DNA of 36,462 bases from Clostridia bacterium (GCA_017396515.1 JAFQLV010000049.1:1-36462), one strand, 5' to 3'. Positions 13,474 to 21,489 are shown, numbered from the stretch's first letter. Notes: generated from the sequence alone by a model not told the origin. Translations and numbers: made by a program.

Positions 13474-14313
13474 ATGAAATTTGACCTTAGAGAAAAAGCA
13501 AAAGAAAATATAATTGTGGTGGCTCACAGAGGTGCCGCAGGGGGGAATATTCCCTGCAATACCCTTGCTTCTTATGAAATTGCACTGAAGCAGGGTGCAG
13601 ATATGCTTGAGGTTGACCTGAGTCTGAGCCTTGACGGTGAGCTGTTTCTCTTTCACCCGGGCATGGAGGTGCCGCATTTAGGTCTGCCTTTACCCTTTGC
13701 TCTGAGGCTTATGCCTTCGTCGGCGGTGAAAAAGCTTCGCTATATAAACGGGGATAACACGGCAACTCAGTTCGGCATAGCTGCCTTTGACGAGTTTCTT
13801 GAGGAGTTTAAGGGCAGATGCTTTATTAATATTGATAAATTCTGGTCGGCACCCGAAAAAATTTACAGAGCTGTTGCGCGCCACGGCATGACAGATCAGG
13901 TGCTCGTAAAAAGCAAATACAGTGAAAAGGTTCTCGGTGTTCTTAAGGAAATTGCACCTGATGTGCCCTATATGCCCATTGTGACAGACACACATCCTCA
14001 CCACGAAAAGCTGCTTGAAAGCGGCATCAACTATGTGGGTGTTGAGTGTTGCTTCTCTTCGGACTCTGCCGAGGTGGCAAGGGAAAGCTTTATTGAAAAA
14101 ATGCATAAGGACAACACTCTCGTGTGGGCTAATTCCATTGTGTTCAGCCATAAAAAGCAGCTTGCAGGCGGCCACAGCGATGACACTGCTCTGACAAAAA
14201 GTGAGGCTGAGGGCTGGGGCTGGCTTGCGGACAGAGGCTTTGATCTGATTCAGACAGACTGGCCGGGTATGCTGACAGATTATCTCAAAAAATCAGGGAA
14301 GTATTACAGATGA
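13474..14313 (+). CDS. Glycerophosphodiester phosphodiesterase-family protein, 279 aa
   Basis: TIM-barrel phosphodiesterase acting on glycerophosphodiesters or lysolipid head groups. The GDPD signature is partly kept: VAHRGAAG (16-23, His18 and Arg19), CNTLASYEIALKQGADMLEVDLS (28-50) with metal ligands Glu46 and Asp48, and DGELFLFHPG (54-63) with His61. Deviations are that the common P-E-N-T is P-C-N-T, HD is HP, and the metal Glu strand reads FINIDKFW. The barrel ends with DLIQTDWPGML, as expected. No signal peptide, so it is intracellular. GAGGTGAAGG precedes the ATG. The stop overlaps the start of trmO (ATGA). It is divergent enough that a related phosphodiester may be the substrate. Confidence 0.75.
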   Translation: MKFDLREKAKENIIVVAHRGAAGGNIPCNTLASYEIALKQGADMLEVDLSLSLDGELFLFHPGMEVPHLGLPLPFALRLMPSSAVKKLRYINGDNTATQFGIAAFDEFLEEFKGRCFINIDKFWSAPEKIYRAVARHGMTDQVLVKSKYSEKVLGVLKEIAPDVPYMPIVTDTHPHHEKLLESGINYVGVECCFSSDSAEVARESFIEKMHKDNTLVWANSIVFSHKKQLAGGHSDDTALTKSEAEGWGWLADRGFDLIQTDWPGMLTDYLKKSGKYYR

Positions 14314-14975
14314 AAGTAATTGCACATATTTACACTGATTTCAAAACTAAATTCGGTCTGCCCAGACAAAGCGGACTTATTGAAGAAATTTCAGGTAAGA
14401 TAGTTTTTGAAAAACAGTACAGAGATGAAAATGCCTTCAGAGGACTTGAGGATTTTTCTCATATATGGCTGCTGTGGGAGTTTTCTCAGAGTAAAAGGGA
14501 AAGCTGGTCACCTACGGTGAGGCCGCCTCTTTTAGGCGGAAATAAGCGCATAGGAGTATTTGCCACACGCTCGCCCTTCAGGCCGAACCCCATAGGTCTT
14601 TCCTGCGTACGCCTTGAGAAAATTGATTTCACAAAGGATGAGGGCCCTGTGCTGTATGTAAAGGGCAGTGACCTTATGAACGGTACCCCTATATATGACA
14701 TCAAGCCCTATCTGCCCTATTGCGACAGCAGACCCGATGCGGTGGGAGGCTTCACTGAAGACTTAGGTGAGAGAAGGCTTAGGGTCGAAATAAGTGAGGA
14801 GCTTCTCGGCAGAGTGCCTGAAAGCAAAAGGCGAGAGCTTTTGCAGGTGCTCGGCGGTGACCCGAGACCCTCATATCAGAGTGACCCTGAGAGAGTCTAC
14901 GGTTTTAGCTTTGCCGATATGGAGGTTAAGTTTAAAGTCAGTGACAGCACTCTGACAGTGACGGAAATTGAATAA
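14310..14975 (+). CDS. trmO: tRNA (t6A37) N6-methyltransferase TrmO, 221 aa
   Basis: SAM-dependent enzyme that methylates N6-threonylcarbamoyladenosine at position 37 of certain tRNAs. It is a TsaA/YaeB-type beta-barrel and differs from Rossmann methyltransferases. Seen: an N-terminal IAHIYTDFKTKFGLPRQSGL block, FRGLEDFSHIWLLWEF (43-58), the signature ATRSPFRPNPIGLS (85-98), and GSDLMNGTPIYDIKPYLPY (119-137), then the C-terminal FSFADMEVKF. Length fits the family. Its ATG overlaps the stop of the phosphodiesterase gene by 4 bp, indicating translational coupling. Last gene of the operon, followed by a terminator. Confidence 0.92.
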   Translation: MKVIAHIYTDFKTKFGLPRQSGLIEEISGKIVFEKQYRDENAFRGLEDFSHIWLLWEFSQSKRESWSPTVRPPLLGGNKRIGVFATRSPFRPNPIGLSCVRLEKIDFTKDEGPVLYVKGSDLMNGTPIYDIKPYLPYCDSRPDAVGGFTEDLGERRLRVEISEELLGRVPESKRRELLQVLGGDPRPSYQSDPERVYGFSFADMEVKFKVSDSTLTVTEIE

Positions 14976-14980
14976 AAATG

Positions 14981-15009
14981 AGCAGGTTTTCGCCTGCTTA
15001 ATTTTTTTT
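14981..15009 (+). terminator. Terminator after trmO
   Basis: AGCAGG (14981-14986) and CCTGCT (14993-14998) with a 6-nt loop, followed by TAATTTTTTTT. Confidence 0.8.
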
Positions 15010-15158
15010 AGAAACTTTTTCACTTTTTTAATTTTTCTAATCATTCTTTAATCTTTGGCGTGTATTATATGGGTGTAACAAGAAAGAGTTACAGACAAAA
15101 AAACAAATAAAATTTTTAATGCAGAGACAACTGCTAAAAACAGAAAGGTGGAAAAATT

Positions 15159-15764
15159 ATGAAAAAGAACTTTAAAAAATTATCATCACTGGCACTCTCA
15201 CTCTTACTTATCTTCTCACTTTCGCTTTCAGCATTTGCCGCTGATGTTTCGGCAGAGCAGGCAAAGGCAATTGCACTTGCCGATGCAGGCTATAAACAAG
15301 CAGATGTAGCTTATATCAGAGCCGGCGTTGATTACGACAACGGCGTTAAGGAATATGATGTAGAATTTCTCGTAAAGAATGCAGATGCTTATCTGGAATA
15401 CGATTATGAAGTAAGAGCAGCAGACGGAAAAATCCTTTCAAAGGACAGAGACGTTGAAAAAATCAATGCTTCCGCAGTAGGCTCAGGCGATATCGGCAAA
15501 GATGCAGCTGTTGAAGCAGCATATGCAGCCTTCGGTTTCAGCGCAGCAGAAGTAAAGCTTATCAAGGTTCAGAAGGACAGAGATGACGGAGTTGTAGTTT
15601 ATGAGGTTGAATATGCAAAGGGCTATGACTGCAAATATTCAGTAGAAGTGCTTGCCGCATCAGGTAAGGTAATCGACAAGGAAAGAGATGTAAGCAGAAA
15701 CTTCTTTGACAAGGTTGAGCTTTTCTTCGAGGTGCTCTTTGCACAGCTTTTCCTCGGCAGATAA
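15159..15764 (+). CDS. Secreted protein with two PepSY domains, 201 aa
   Basis: Exported protein of unknown role. The signal peptide runs to LSAFA|AD (about residue 27-28). PepSY 1 spans about 30-100 (SAEQAKAIALADAG ... EYDVEFL ... YDYEVRAADGKILSKDRD) and PepSY 2 about 112-180 (GKDAAVEAAYAAFG ... VVYEVEYAKG ... YSVEVLAASGKVIDKERD). The repeat of the same pattern suggests internal duplication. The last 20 residues (FFDKVELFFEVLFAQLFLGR) are amphipathic and may anchor it to the membrane face. PepSY domains often inhibit or chaperone secreted peptidases, or sense envelope ligands. AAAGGTGG precedes the start. The 159-bp upstream spacer holds the trmO terminator and an AT-rich leader; I could not place a confident promoter. 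A second PepSY gene follows 70 bp downstream. Confidence 0.82.
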   Translation: MKKNFKKLSSLALSLLLIFSLSLSAFAADVSAEQAKAIALADAGYKQADVAYIRAGVDYDNGVKEYDVEFLVKNADAYLEYDYEVRAADGKILSKDRDVEKINASAVGSGDIGKDAAVEAAYAAFGFSAAEVKLIKVQKDRDDGVVVYEVEYAKGYDCKYSVEVLAASGKVIDKERDVSRNFFDKVELFFEVLFAQLFLGR

Positions 15765-15834
15765 AAACTTAATAACAGAAAAGACAAAATAAGTACAGCA
15801 ACATAATAAACATATAAATAAAGAGGTGATTTAC

Positions 15835-16722
15835 ATGAAAAGAACAAATAAATTATTATCATTAGCACTTATACTGCTGCTTACACTTTCAAGCTTTACC
15901 CTTATGTCTTCGGCAGCACTGAGCAAGGTTACAAACCTTACGGTTTATAACATCGATGACGATGAGATAAATCTCAGGTGGTCAAAGGTTAATTCAGCCG
16001 ACGGTTATCAGGTGTATATCTATAACGAGACAGCGAAGAAATGGACAAAATTAGGCAACACCAAAAGAACAAGCTTTGAGGCTGATGACCTTATGAGCGC
16101 AAAGGTTTATAAATTCAGAGTCAGAGCCTATGATAAAACAGCTTCGGGTTATGTTTATTCACCTTATGTAACAATATCGGCAGCAACGGAGCCTGATGAG
16201 GCAGAGGGCCTTAAGGCGAGTGCAAAGACCAAAACAAGCGTAACTCTCAAATGGAATCCTGTTAAAAGAGCAACAGGCTATCAGGTGTTTATCTACAGCA
16301 CCTCAAAGGGCAAATATGTCAGAAAGACAGCCGTAACAGGAACAACTGCCAAAATCACAGGCAGAAAAGAGGGCACAGCCTATAAATTCAAGGTCAGAGC
16401 CTATTTCAAAGAGGCTGACGGCACAAGCAGATACGGTGAGTTTTCAGATGTGCTCAGTGTAAGAACTTCAGGCACTGCTGCAGCAGCATCCGGCTCAACA
16501 AACAATGACAAGGTTATCGGCACAGCAAAGGCAGGAACAATTGCTCTCGAGCATGCAGGCCTCAGCAAGAGCCAGGTCAGAGGCTATGAATGTAAGCTGG
16601 ACAGAGAAAACGGCATTATGGTCTATGAGGTTGAGTTCGATTACGGCGGCTACGAGTATGAATATGAAGTCAATGCCGCAAGCGGAAAGATAATCTCAAT
16701 CGAAAAGAACAGAGGGGATTGA
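15835..16722 (+). CDS. Secreted FN3-FN3-PepSY protein, 295 aa
   Basis: Exported multidomain protein. The signal peptide is about 1-27 (ending MSSA|AL). Two fibronectin type III domains follow: residues 31-118 (LSKVTNLTVYNIDDDEINLR start, core GYQVYIYN and YKFRVRAYD) and 120-211 (TSVTLKWNPVKRATGYQVFI, then YKFKVRAY). After an Ala/Ser/Thr/Asn linker (212-225) comes a PepSY domain (228-292: AKAGTIALEHAGLSK, MVYEVEFDYGG, YEYEVNAASGKIISIE). ATG 15835 is preceded by GAGGTGAT; an in-frame ATA start at 15826 is not credible. It lies 70 bp after the double-PepSY gene with no terminator between, so the two are likely an operon. The FN3 pair may bind glycan or act as a spacer. Function unknown. Confidence 0.82.
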   Translation: MKRTNKLLSLALILLLTLSSFTLMSSAALSKVTNLTVYNIDDDEINLRWSKVNSADGYQVYIYNETAKKWTKLGNTKRTSFEADDLMSAKVYKFRVRAYDKTASGYVYSPYVTISAATEPDEAEGLKASAKTKTSVTLKWNPVKRATGYQVFIYSTSKGKYVRKTAVTGTTAKITGRKEGTAYKFKVRAYFKEADGTSRYGEFSDVLSVRTSGTAAAASGSTNNDKVIGTAKAGTIALEHAGLSKSQVRGYECKLDRENGIMVYEVEFDYGGYEYEYEVNAASGKIISIEKNRGD

Positions 16723-16947
16723 GAATGCGGAATGCGGAATTGCGATCGACTCATTGCAAGAGGAAAGATACTACCCGCAGAGGTAATAAAGCATCATCCA
16801 ATCCGTAACTGTCAGGCAAAGTATTAAAAGTTAAAAAGAGTATCCGTCTGAACCTTTTTGGAACAGACGGATTTTTATATGTGTTTTTTGTGGGCTTGTT
16901 AGGCGGGCATAGACTCGCCTGTTTATTAAAGCTTTCCCGCAATTCCG
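16723..16947. repeat. MITE-like intergenic repeat E2
   Basis: It starts directly at the stop codon with two GAATGCG heptamers and GAATTGCG. CGGAATTGCG (16735-16744) recurs inverted as CGCAATTCCG (16938-16947), just before the araD stop, so the whole spacer is framed by 10-bp inverted repeats. Internal TACCCGCAGAGG and GTAACTGTCAGG resemble parts of the element at 28225-28320. No ORF. The spacer's terminator lies inside. Confidence 0.5.
16842..16877. terminator. Terminator between convergent PepSY and araD units
   Basis: ATCCGTCTG (16842-16850) and CAGACGGAT (16864-16872) with additional inner pairing, then TTTTTATAT. The minus strand continues ACTCTTTTT, so it is probably bidirectional. Confidence 0.85.
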
Positions 16948-16950
16948 AAT

Positions 16951-17646
16951 TTACTTCTGCCCGTAATAGGCGTTGGGGCCGTGCTTTCTCATATAGTGCT
17001 TATCTAACAGATATTGCTCTATGGGAGTATGGTCGGGATTTATCTGCTCGGCATGGTACGCCATATTGGCAACGGTTTCCATAACCACAGCATTGTGCAC
17101 TGCCGTTTTTGCATCCTTGCCCCAGGCAAAGGGGCCGTGCTTATAGACAATTACACCGGGTACCGCATCGGGGTCAATGCCTTTGTTTCTGAAAGCCTCG
17201 ATGATGACGGTGCCTGTTTCTTTTTCATAGGCTCTTTCAACCTCGGCGGGTGTGAGCTGTCTTGTGCAGGGGATTTCACCGTAAAAATAGTCTGCGTGCG
17301 TGGTGCCGTAAGCGGGGATGGCTCTGCCTGCCTGTGCCCACGAGGTTGCCCATGGGGAGTGAGTATGAATAACACCGCCCACATTCGGGAACGCCTTATA
17401 AATTTCGATGTGAGTAGCCGTGTCTGAGGAAGGGTTGAGTCTGCCTTCCACAACATTGCCCTCAAGGTCAACAACAACCATGTCGTCTGCTGTCATTACG
17501 TCGTACTCAACGCCGCTGGGTTTAATAACAATAAGGCCCTTTTCTCTGTCTATGCCGCTGACATTGCCCCAGGTGAAGGTGACAAGGCCATAGGCGGGCA
17601 GGCTGAGATTAGCCTCAAGGACTTCTTTTTTTAGCTGTTCTAACAT
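16951..17646 (-). CDS. araD: L-ribulose-5-phosphate 4-epimerase, 231 aa
   Basis: Zinc enzyme of the class II aldolase/epimerase family that interconverts L-ribulose-5-phosphate and D-xylulose-5-phosphate. It has the same length as E. coli AraD, with all key residues at matching places: TWGNVSG (25-31), [15 protein letters not shown] (71-79), the metal pair in VIHTHSPW (His94, His96), [14 protein letters not shown] (116-129) with Asp119, YKHGPFAWG with His170, and NAYYGQ at the end with Tyr228. This makes it a bona fide epimerase rather than a fuculose aldolase. The ribosome binding site AAAGGA is in the last codons of the upstream epimerase/dehydratase gene. It is third in an operon with a TarI/IspD-like cytidylyltransferase, not with araA/araB, which is unusual. 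Confidence 0.92.
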   Translation of the reverse strand: MLEQLKKEVLEANLSLPAYGLVTFTWGNVSGIDREKGLIVIKPSGVEYDVMTADDMVVVDLEGNVVEGRLNPSSDTATHIEIYKAFPNVGGVIHTHSPWATSWAQAGRAIPAYGTTHADYFYGEIPCTRQLTPAEVERAYEKETGTVIIEAFRNKGIDPDAVPGVIVYKHGPFAWGKDAKTAVHNAVVMETVANMAYHAEQINPDHTPIEQYLLDKHYMRKHGPNAYYGQK

Positions 17647-17651
17647 AGAAT

Positions 17652-18707
17652 CTATCCTTTCTTAAGTTCAAGCTGCTCGCTGACAACATTTTTCAGGCCT
17701 GTAACAAGGTCTGTCTGAGGCTGCCAACCGAGACTTTCCAGCTTTTCGCTTGAAAGCACTGCATTTTCAATAAGAGAGAAGCCCTTTGCTTCTGCATCGG
17801 TGGGCAGGTCAAAAATAACCTTGAGACCCTTTTCGGGATAGGAGTCAACGAGAGTGTGAGCTATGCCTGCAATTGTTGTTATGCAGAGCTTTGAAGCGAT
17901 ATTATATGCGTTGCCGCTTTCGCCGTCAAGAAGCACCGTGAGAAGACCTGTAATGGCATCGGTGACATAGGTGTAAGAGCGAAGCTGTTCACCCTTGCTT
18001 TTCATAACGATATTTTCACCGTCGGCTATGCACTTGGGGAAGACGGCAACAATTTTTGAATCACCCGGCTTCATTCCGGGGCCGAAAATATAGCTGAGTC
18101 TGCCTATTTTGACATTTACACCGTACTCGTCGGCATAGCTTATGCTGAGGGTTTCACAGCCCTTTTTGCTCAAGGGATAGCAGGAACGCACCTTCATTGC
18201 ATCAATTTCGCCGTAGGTGTTTTCGTCAATAGAGTCAATGCCGTGAGTTGTGCCGTAAACCTCAATAGTTGAAACATAAAGGAAGCTTTCAGCGTCCACA
18301 GCCTTAGCGTAATCAAGAAGGTTGAGTGTGCCGTAGAAGTTGGTTTTCATTGTTTCAACGGGATAGAGTGAATATTCCTTAGGTGCAGCATTTGATGCAC
18401 AGTGAATAATATAGTCAGCTCTTTTATCTGTGGGCAAAGGCACACAGACATCCTGCTCTATAAATGAAAGGGAGCCTTCTTTTTCATATTCGCCATAGGC
18501 GGCTCTTGCTCTGTCTGCATTTCTAACAAGGGCAAGAATTTTAACACCAAGGCTGTCAGTTTCGTTTTTTCTCATAAGAGAGTGAATGATAAAGGAGCCT
18601 ATGAAGCCTGTTGCACCTGTTACGAGAACTGTTTTGCCCTGAAGCTTGTGCCATGAAAGCTTTGCAGAGACGATTTTTTCAATGTCAGCTTTAACTGTAT
18701 TTGTCAT
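17652..18707 (-). CDS. NAD-dependent epimerase/dehydratase (extended SDR), 351 aa
   Basis: Extended short-chain dehydrogenase likely acting on a nucleotide sugar. The NAD-binding GATGFIGS is at 31-38, followed by [13 protein letters not shown] (98-109). The catalytic Ser is in [10 protein letters not shown] (Ser146), and Tyr177/Lys181 are in [22 protein letters not shown] and [12 protein letters not shown] fit the UDP-glucuronate decarboxylase/dTDP-glucose dehydratase group. I chose ATG 18707, with GGTGG just upstream at the end of the cytidylyltransferase gene; an in-frame TTG at 18728 would overlap that gene by 20 bp. One base separates the two genes. Neighbours suggest a CDP-linked sugar as substrate (inference). 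Confidence 0.82.
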   Translation of the reverse strand: MTNTVKADIEKIVSAKLSWHKLQGKTVLVTGATGFIGSFIIHSLMRKNETDSLGVKILALVRNADRARAAYGEYEKEGSLSFIEQDVCVPLPTDKRADYIIHCASNAAPKEYSLYPVETMKTNFYGTLNLLDYAKAVDAESFLYVSTIEVYGTTHGIDSIDENTYGEIDAMKVRSCYPLSKKGCETLSISYADEYGVNVKIGRLSYIFGPGMKPGDSKIVAVFPKCIADGENIVMKSKGEQLRSYTYVTDAITGLLTVLLDGESGNAYNIASKLCITTIAGIAHTLVDSYPEKGLKVIFDLPTDAEAKGFSLIENAVLSSEKLESLGWQPQTDLVTGLKNVVSEQLELKKG

Positions 18708-18708
18708 A

Positions 18709-19413
18709 TCAGCCACCGATTGCTCCAACCTTGATATAGGCTTCCATAAGAGCGATGTGCTCTGCTGTTGTTACCTTGAAGTTTGTTTCTTCACCCCACA
18801 CAATGTGAACGCTTTCGCCAAGCTCAACCAAAAGAGTGCAGGTTGCAACGGTGTCTTTAATGCCGCGTTTGACAGCTTCTTCGTGTGCCCAGATGAATTT
18901 TGAAAGGTAAAGTGACTGAGGAGTCTGAGTTCTTGCAATAAGGTTTCTGTCAACTATCTTTTCTGAGCCGATCATATCCTCACTGTAAAGCAGAGCTTCT
19001 GTTGTGGGCACGCAGGTGATAGCTGTGCCGAATTCCTTAACGCCCTCAATGTTGGTGTCTATGATAGCATCTGAAATAAGGGGGCGTACCGCATCGTGGA
19101 TAACGATAATTGAATCCTCGGGATAATTTTCCTTAAGAGCCTGCATACCGTTGCGAAGAGATTCCATGCCTGTGTTGCCGCCGGGCACAATATGCTTGAG
19201 CTTTTTAATGCCGTATTCGTCACACCAGTTTCTGAGCTTATCTTCCCAGCCCTTAAGGCAGACAACGACAACCTCGTCAATGTTTTTATTCTTTTCAAAG
19301 GCTTCAAGAGTGTAAATCATAATAGGCTTGCCAAGCACCTTGATAAACTGCTTGGGTACATTCATCTTCATTCTCTGACCGACACCGCCGGCGATAATTA
19401 AACCGATATTCAT
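18709..19413 (-). CDS. TarI/IspD-family cytidylyltransferase, 234 aa
   Basis: Transfers CMP from CTP to a sugar- or polyol-phosphate. Seen: LIIAGGVGQRMKMNVPKQFI (5-24), the nucleotide loop; LGKPIMIYTLEAF; VIHDAVRPLIS; RTQTPQSLYLSKF; and NFKVTTAEHIALM near the end. IspD (methylerythritol phosphate) and TarI/Abp-type (ribitol or arabinitol phosphate) enzymes share this layout. The A-G-G loop and K-V-T-T ending look more TarI-like. The following epimerase/dehydratase and AraD suggest a pentose- or pentulose-5-phosphate substrate for a surface polymer, but an IspD role cannot be excluded. GGAGG precedes the ATG and a perfect promoter lies upstream. First gene of the operon. Confidence 0.82.
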   Translation of the reverse strand: MNIGLIIAGGVGQRMKMNVPKQFIKVLGKPIMIYTLEAFEKNKNIDEVVVVCLKGWEDKLRNWCDEYGIKKLKHIVPGGNTGMESLRNGMQALKENYPEDSIIVIHDAVRPLISDAIIDTNIEGVKEFGTAITCVPTTEALLYSEDMIGSEKIVDRNLIARTQTPQSLYLSKFIWAHEEAVKRGIKDTVATCTLLVELGESVHIVWGEETNFKVTTAEHIALMEAYIKVGAIGG

Positions 19414-19470
19414 AATATAACCTCCGTTAATTTATTCTGATTTTTAAGCTGTAAAATTCTCCTACACAGC

Positions 19471-19499
19471 ATTATATCAATTATTGCGTTTTATGTCAA
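19471..19499 (-). promoter_or_regulatory. Promoter of the cytidylyltransferase-araD operon
   Basis: Minus strand: TTGACA (19499-19494), a 17-bp spacer and TATAAT (19476-19471). Both hexamers are perfect. The leader of about 50 nt shows no obvious structure. Confidence 0.85.
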
Positions 19500-19534
19500 T
19501 AAAAAGAAGCTTCCCCTGACATAATCAAGGGAAG
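19500..19534 (-). terminator. Terminator after the GH30 gene
   Basis: CTTCCCTTGA (19534-19525) pairs with TCAGGGGAAG (19519-19510) with one G-U and a 5-nt loop. The minus strand continues into CTTCTTTTTA. Confidence 0.75.
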
Positions 19535-19547
19535 TATTGGCTTTGTT

Positions 19548-20981
19548 TTATTCAATTATAAATGTGGTTATGCTGTTTGGCATAAGCTTTGCACAAAGGC
19601 AGTTGCCTCTTGCGGTGAAGGAGTCAACCTCAGCCCAGTGCTCACCCTCAGAGATGCTGCCGCTTGTGCGCACTGTCGTAACCTTTTTGCCCTCAAGGGA
19701 AATGTGCTCGAAAATATAGCTTCGAGCTCTTGTTTTTGCTTTAGGGTTCACGGCAACTATAACGGTTTTGCCTGTTTTTTTGTCAAAGGCGGCTATTGCG
19801 TGGTCGCTGTTCATATGAAGGAGAGTCATGCCCGGTCTTATATAGCGTGAAAACTGACCGAAGGCATAATATTTCTGCGTGAGATAAATTTCCTGCTTGT
19901 CTATATCGGCAAAGGCGCAGCCCCAATATCCCTTTGTTAAATCAGGCATAGCGGGCATATCAAGCCTGCCTCTGCTGTCGGGTACGCGGGAAAGATAGCC
20001 GGCAACAACCTGCCAGATGACCCACGCCGAGGGAGACAGGGTGTTAAGGTCCTCAATGATTTTTTCACTCAGCCATATTGCAGGACCCATTTCACCGTCG
20101 GTTTCTCCGCTTGTGCTGCTCCAGTCTGTTTCACTCATCCAAAGGTTTTTGCCCTTGAGTCTTGCATATTCGCCCACCTTGGGTGTGGCCTTTGAATAGG
20201 TGTGAGTACTGACTCTGCCTACAACCTCCAAGGCTTCATCACTGAGCTTTTTCAGTGCTCTGAGCTGAAGCTTTGTGTTGGTTTCGTCTGTTGCGGTGAC
20301 GGTAATGTCACTCAGGCCTTTATCCTTAAGCGCCTGTGCCGTAGCAGTGATAAGCTGACTCTGCATTTTGCCCGGGGACACATGACAGCCCTCCTGCTTG
20401 GGTGAAAAAGCCTTCCAATAATTTGTGAAGGGCTCATTCATTGCGGCAAGACTTTTGATTTTTATGCCGTGACAGGTCTGTATATTCTCGCAGACCTGGG
20501 CAAGGTACTGTGCAAAGGGCGCTATCTGTGATTGCTTCAGGTTATTTGCAACAGCATTTTTGCTGCCTGAGGTGCAGCCACTGACGGTCATATAATATGG
20601 GGGCGAATTTGAAAAGGCTTCAACGAAAGCGTCCTCGCCTGATGCCTCATAAGCTGCCTTGAGAACGGCAAGCTGGTTTTTGTCTGTGTCAGGATTAAAC
20701 AGGAAGCTGCCGCTTTTTTCATCATATTTCCACCAGCCGGGCATTTCAGAATCGGTTCTTTCTATGTGGCTGTGTGTGGGGTCATCACCGCCGCCGATAT
20801 TATAGCGCATAATATTAAGGCCGAGACCTTCCTTGCTGAAAAACAGCTTAGCCGAGTCTGCTGTCAGCTTCTCAGAGAAGCCCACTCTGTTTGCCCACCA
20901 GCAAAGGCTTGTGCCGAAGCCTTCAAATTTTCCGCTGTTTGTTTTTGAGGCATTGGCGGTTGATATTATAATGTTTTTCAT
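19548..20981 (-). CDS. Glycoside hydrolase family 30, endo-beta-1,6-galactanase-like, 477 aa
   Basis: Retaining glycosidase of clan GH-A. The N-terminus KFEGFGTSLCWWANRVG (18-34) and LNIMRYNIGGGDDP (55-68) match the GH30 group with endo-beta-1,6-galactanases. The acid/base is Glu183 in AAMNEPFTNYW and the nucleophile Glu284 in LWMSETDWS. VSTHTYS (258-264) and the WQVVAGYLSR block also fit, and the last 90 residues form the side beta-domain. There is no signal peptide, so it would act on imported oligosaccharides. ATG 20981 has AGGGTGAC upstream; an in-frame GTG at 20990 overlaps that site. It starts only 53 bp after the ACT gene and behind that gene's terminator, so expression may depend on read-through. 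Galactan specificity is inferred. Confidence 0.82.
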   Translation of the reverse strand: MKNIIISTANASKTNSGKFEGFGTSLCWWANRVGFSEKLTADSAKLFFSKEGLGLNIMRYNIGGGDDPTHSHIERTDSEMPGWWKYDEKSGSFLFNPDTDKNQLAVLKAAYEASGEDAFVEAFSNSPPYYMTVSGCTSGSKNAVANNLKQSQIAPFAQYLAQVCENIQTCHGIKIKSLAAMNEPFTNYWKAFSPKQEGCHVSPGKMQSQLITATAQALKDKGLSDITVTATDETNTKLQLRALKKLSDEALEVVGRVSTHTYSKATPKVGEYARLKGKNLWMSETDWSSTSGETDGEMGPAIWLSEKIIEDLNTLSPSAWVIWQVVAGYLSRVPDSRGRLDMPAMPDLTKGYWGCAFADIDKQEIYLTQKYYAFGQFSRYIRPGMTLLHMNSDHAIAAFDKKTGKTVIVAVNPKAKTRARSYIFEHISLEGKKVTTVRTSGSISEGEHWAEVDSFTARGNCLCAKLMPNSITTFIIE

Positions 20982-20993
20982 ATTTGTCACCCT

Positions 20994-21026
20994 AAAAAAG
21001 GCAAAGGTACGGTGAGTACCCTTGCC
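20994..21026 (-). terminator. Terminator of the ior/paaK operon
   Basis: GGCAAGGGTAC (21026-21016) pairs with GTACCTTTGCC (21010-21000) with one mismatch, then T6 (20999-20994). It sits between the ACT gene and the GH30 ribosome binding site. Confidence 0.75.
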
Positions 21027-21033
21027 AAAAAGA

Positions 21034-21468
21034 TTACATTAAGCTGTGGAAGCCTTCCTCGTCGAGAAGCTCAACACCCTTGTCAAGAAGCACCTTGGCA
21101 GCGGCATCGTTGTCTGCAACACGAAGAATGACATAAGCCCTTTCGCTCTTTCTTGTGATGAAGGCATACATATATTCAACATCGATTTCAGCATCGGCAA
21201 GAATACGCATAGGCCTTGAGAAAGCACCCGGCACATCGTCAATGCCTACAGCAATAACATTGGTTACGGAAACGGTGATGCCTGCCTCTTTAAGGGCTGC
21301 TGCAGATTCATCAGGCTTGTCAACGATGAGACGAAGAATGCCGAAGTCTGTTGTGTCTGCAATTGAAAGCGCTCTGATGTTTGCACCTGCTTTTGCAAGG
21401 GTTTCTGTGATTTCTGCAAGTCTGCCTTTTTTGTTTTCAACGAAAATGGAAATCTGCTTGATAATCAT
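21034..21468 (-). CDS. Tandem ACT-domain protein, 144 aa
   Basis: Small cytoplasmic amino-acid-binding protein made of two ACT domains: residues 1-66 (IKQISIFVENKKGRLAEITE, ANIRALSIADTTDFGILRLI) and 70-144 (VTNVIAVGIDDVPGAFSRPM, VEYMYAFITRKSERAYVILR). There is no catalytic domain. Such proteins are a standard companion of phenylacetate-CoA ligase and indolepyruvate oxidoreductase genes, where they are thought to sense aromatic amino acids or related ligands. AAGGAG precedes the start and 21 bp separate it from the ligase gene. Last gene of the operon, followed by a terminator. Confidence 0.88.
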   Translation of the reverse strand: MIIKQISIFVENKKGRLAEITETLAKAGANIRALSIADTTDFGILRLIVDKPDESAAALKEAGITVSVTNVIAVGIDDVPGAFSRPMRILADAEIDVEYMYAFITRKSERAYVILRVADNDAAAKVLLDKGVELLDEEGFHSLM

Positions 21469-21489
21469 AATATTTTCTCCTTTATGTTA

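Noticed and set aside
16951-17646. Fuculose-phosphate aldolase instead of AraD
   Set aside because: Length, the Asp119 region ([14 protein letters not shown]) and the C-terminal AYYGQ with Tyr228 match AraD closely.
18708-18728. TTG start at 18728 for the epimerase/dehydratase gene
   Set aside because: It would overlap the cytidylyltransferase gene by 20 bp, and there is a better ATG at 18707 with GGTGG upstream.
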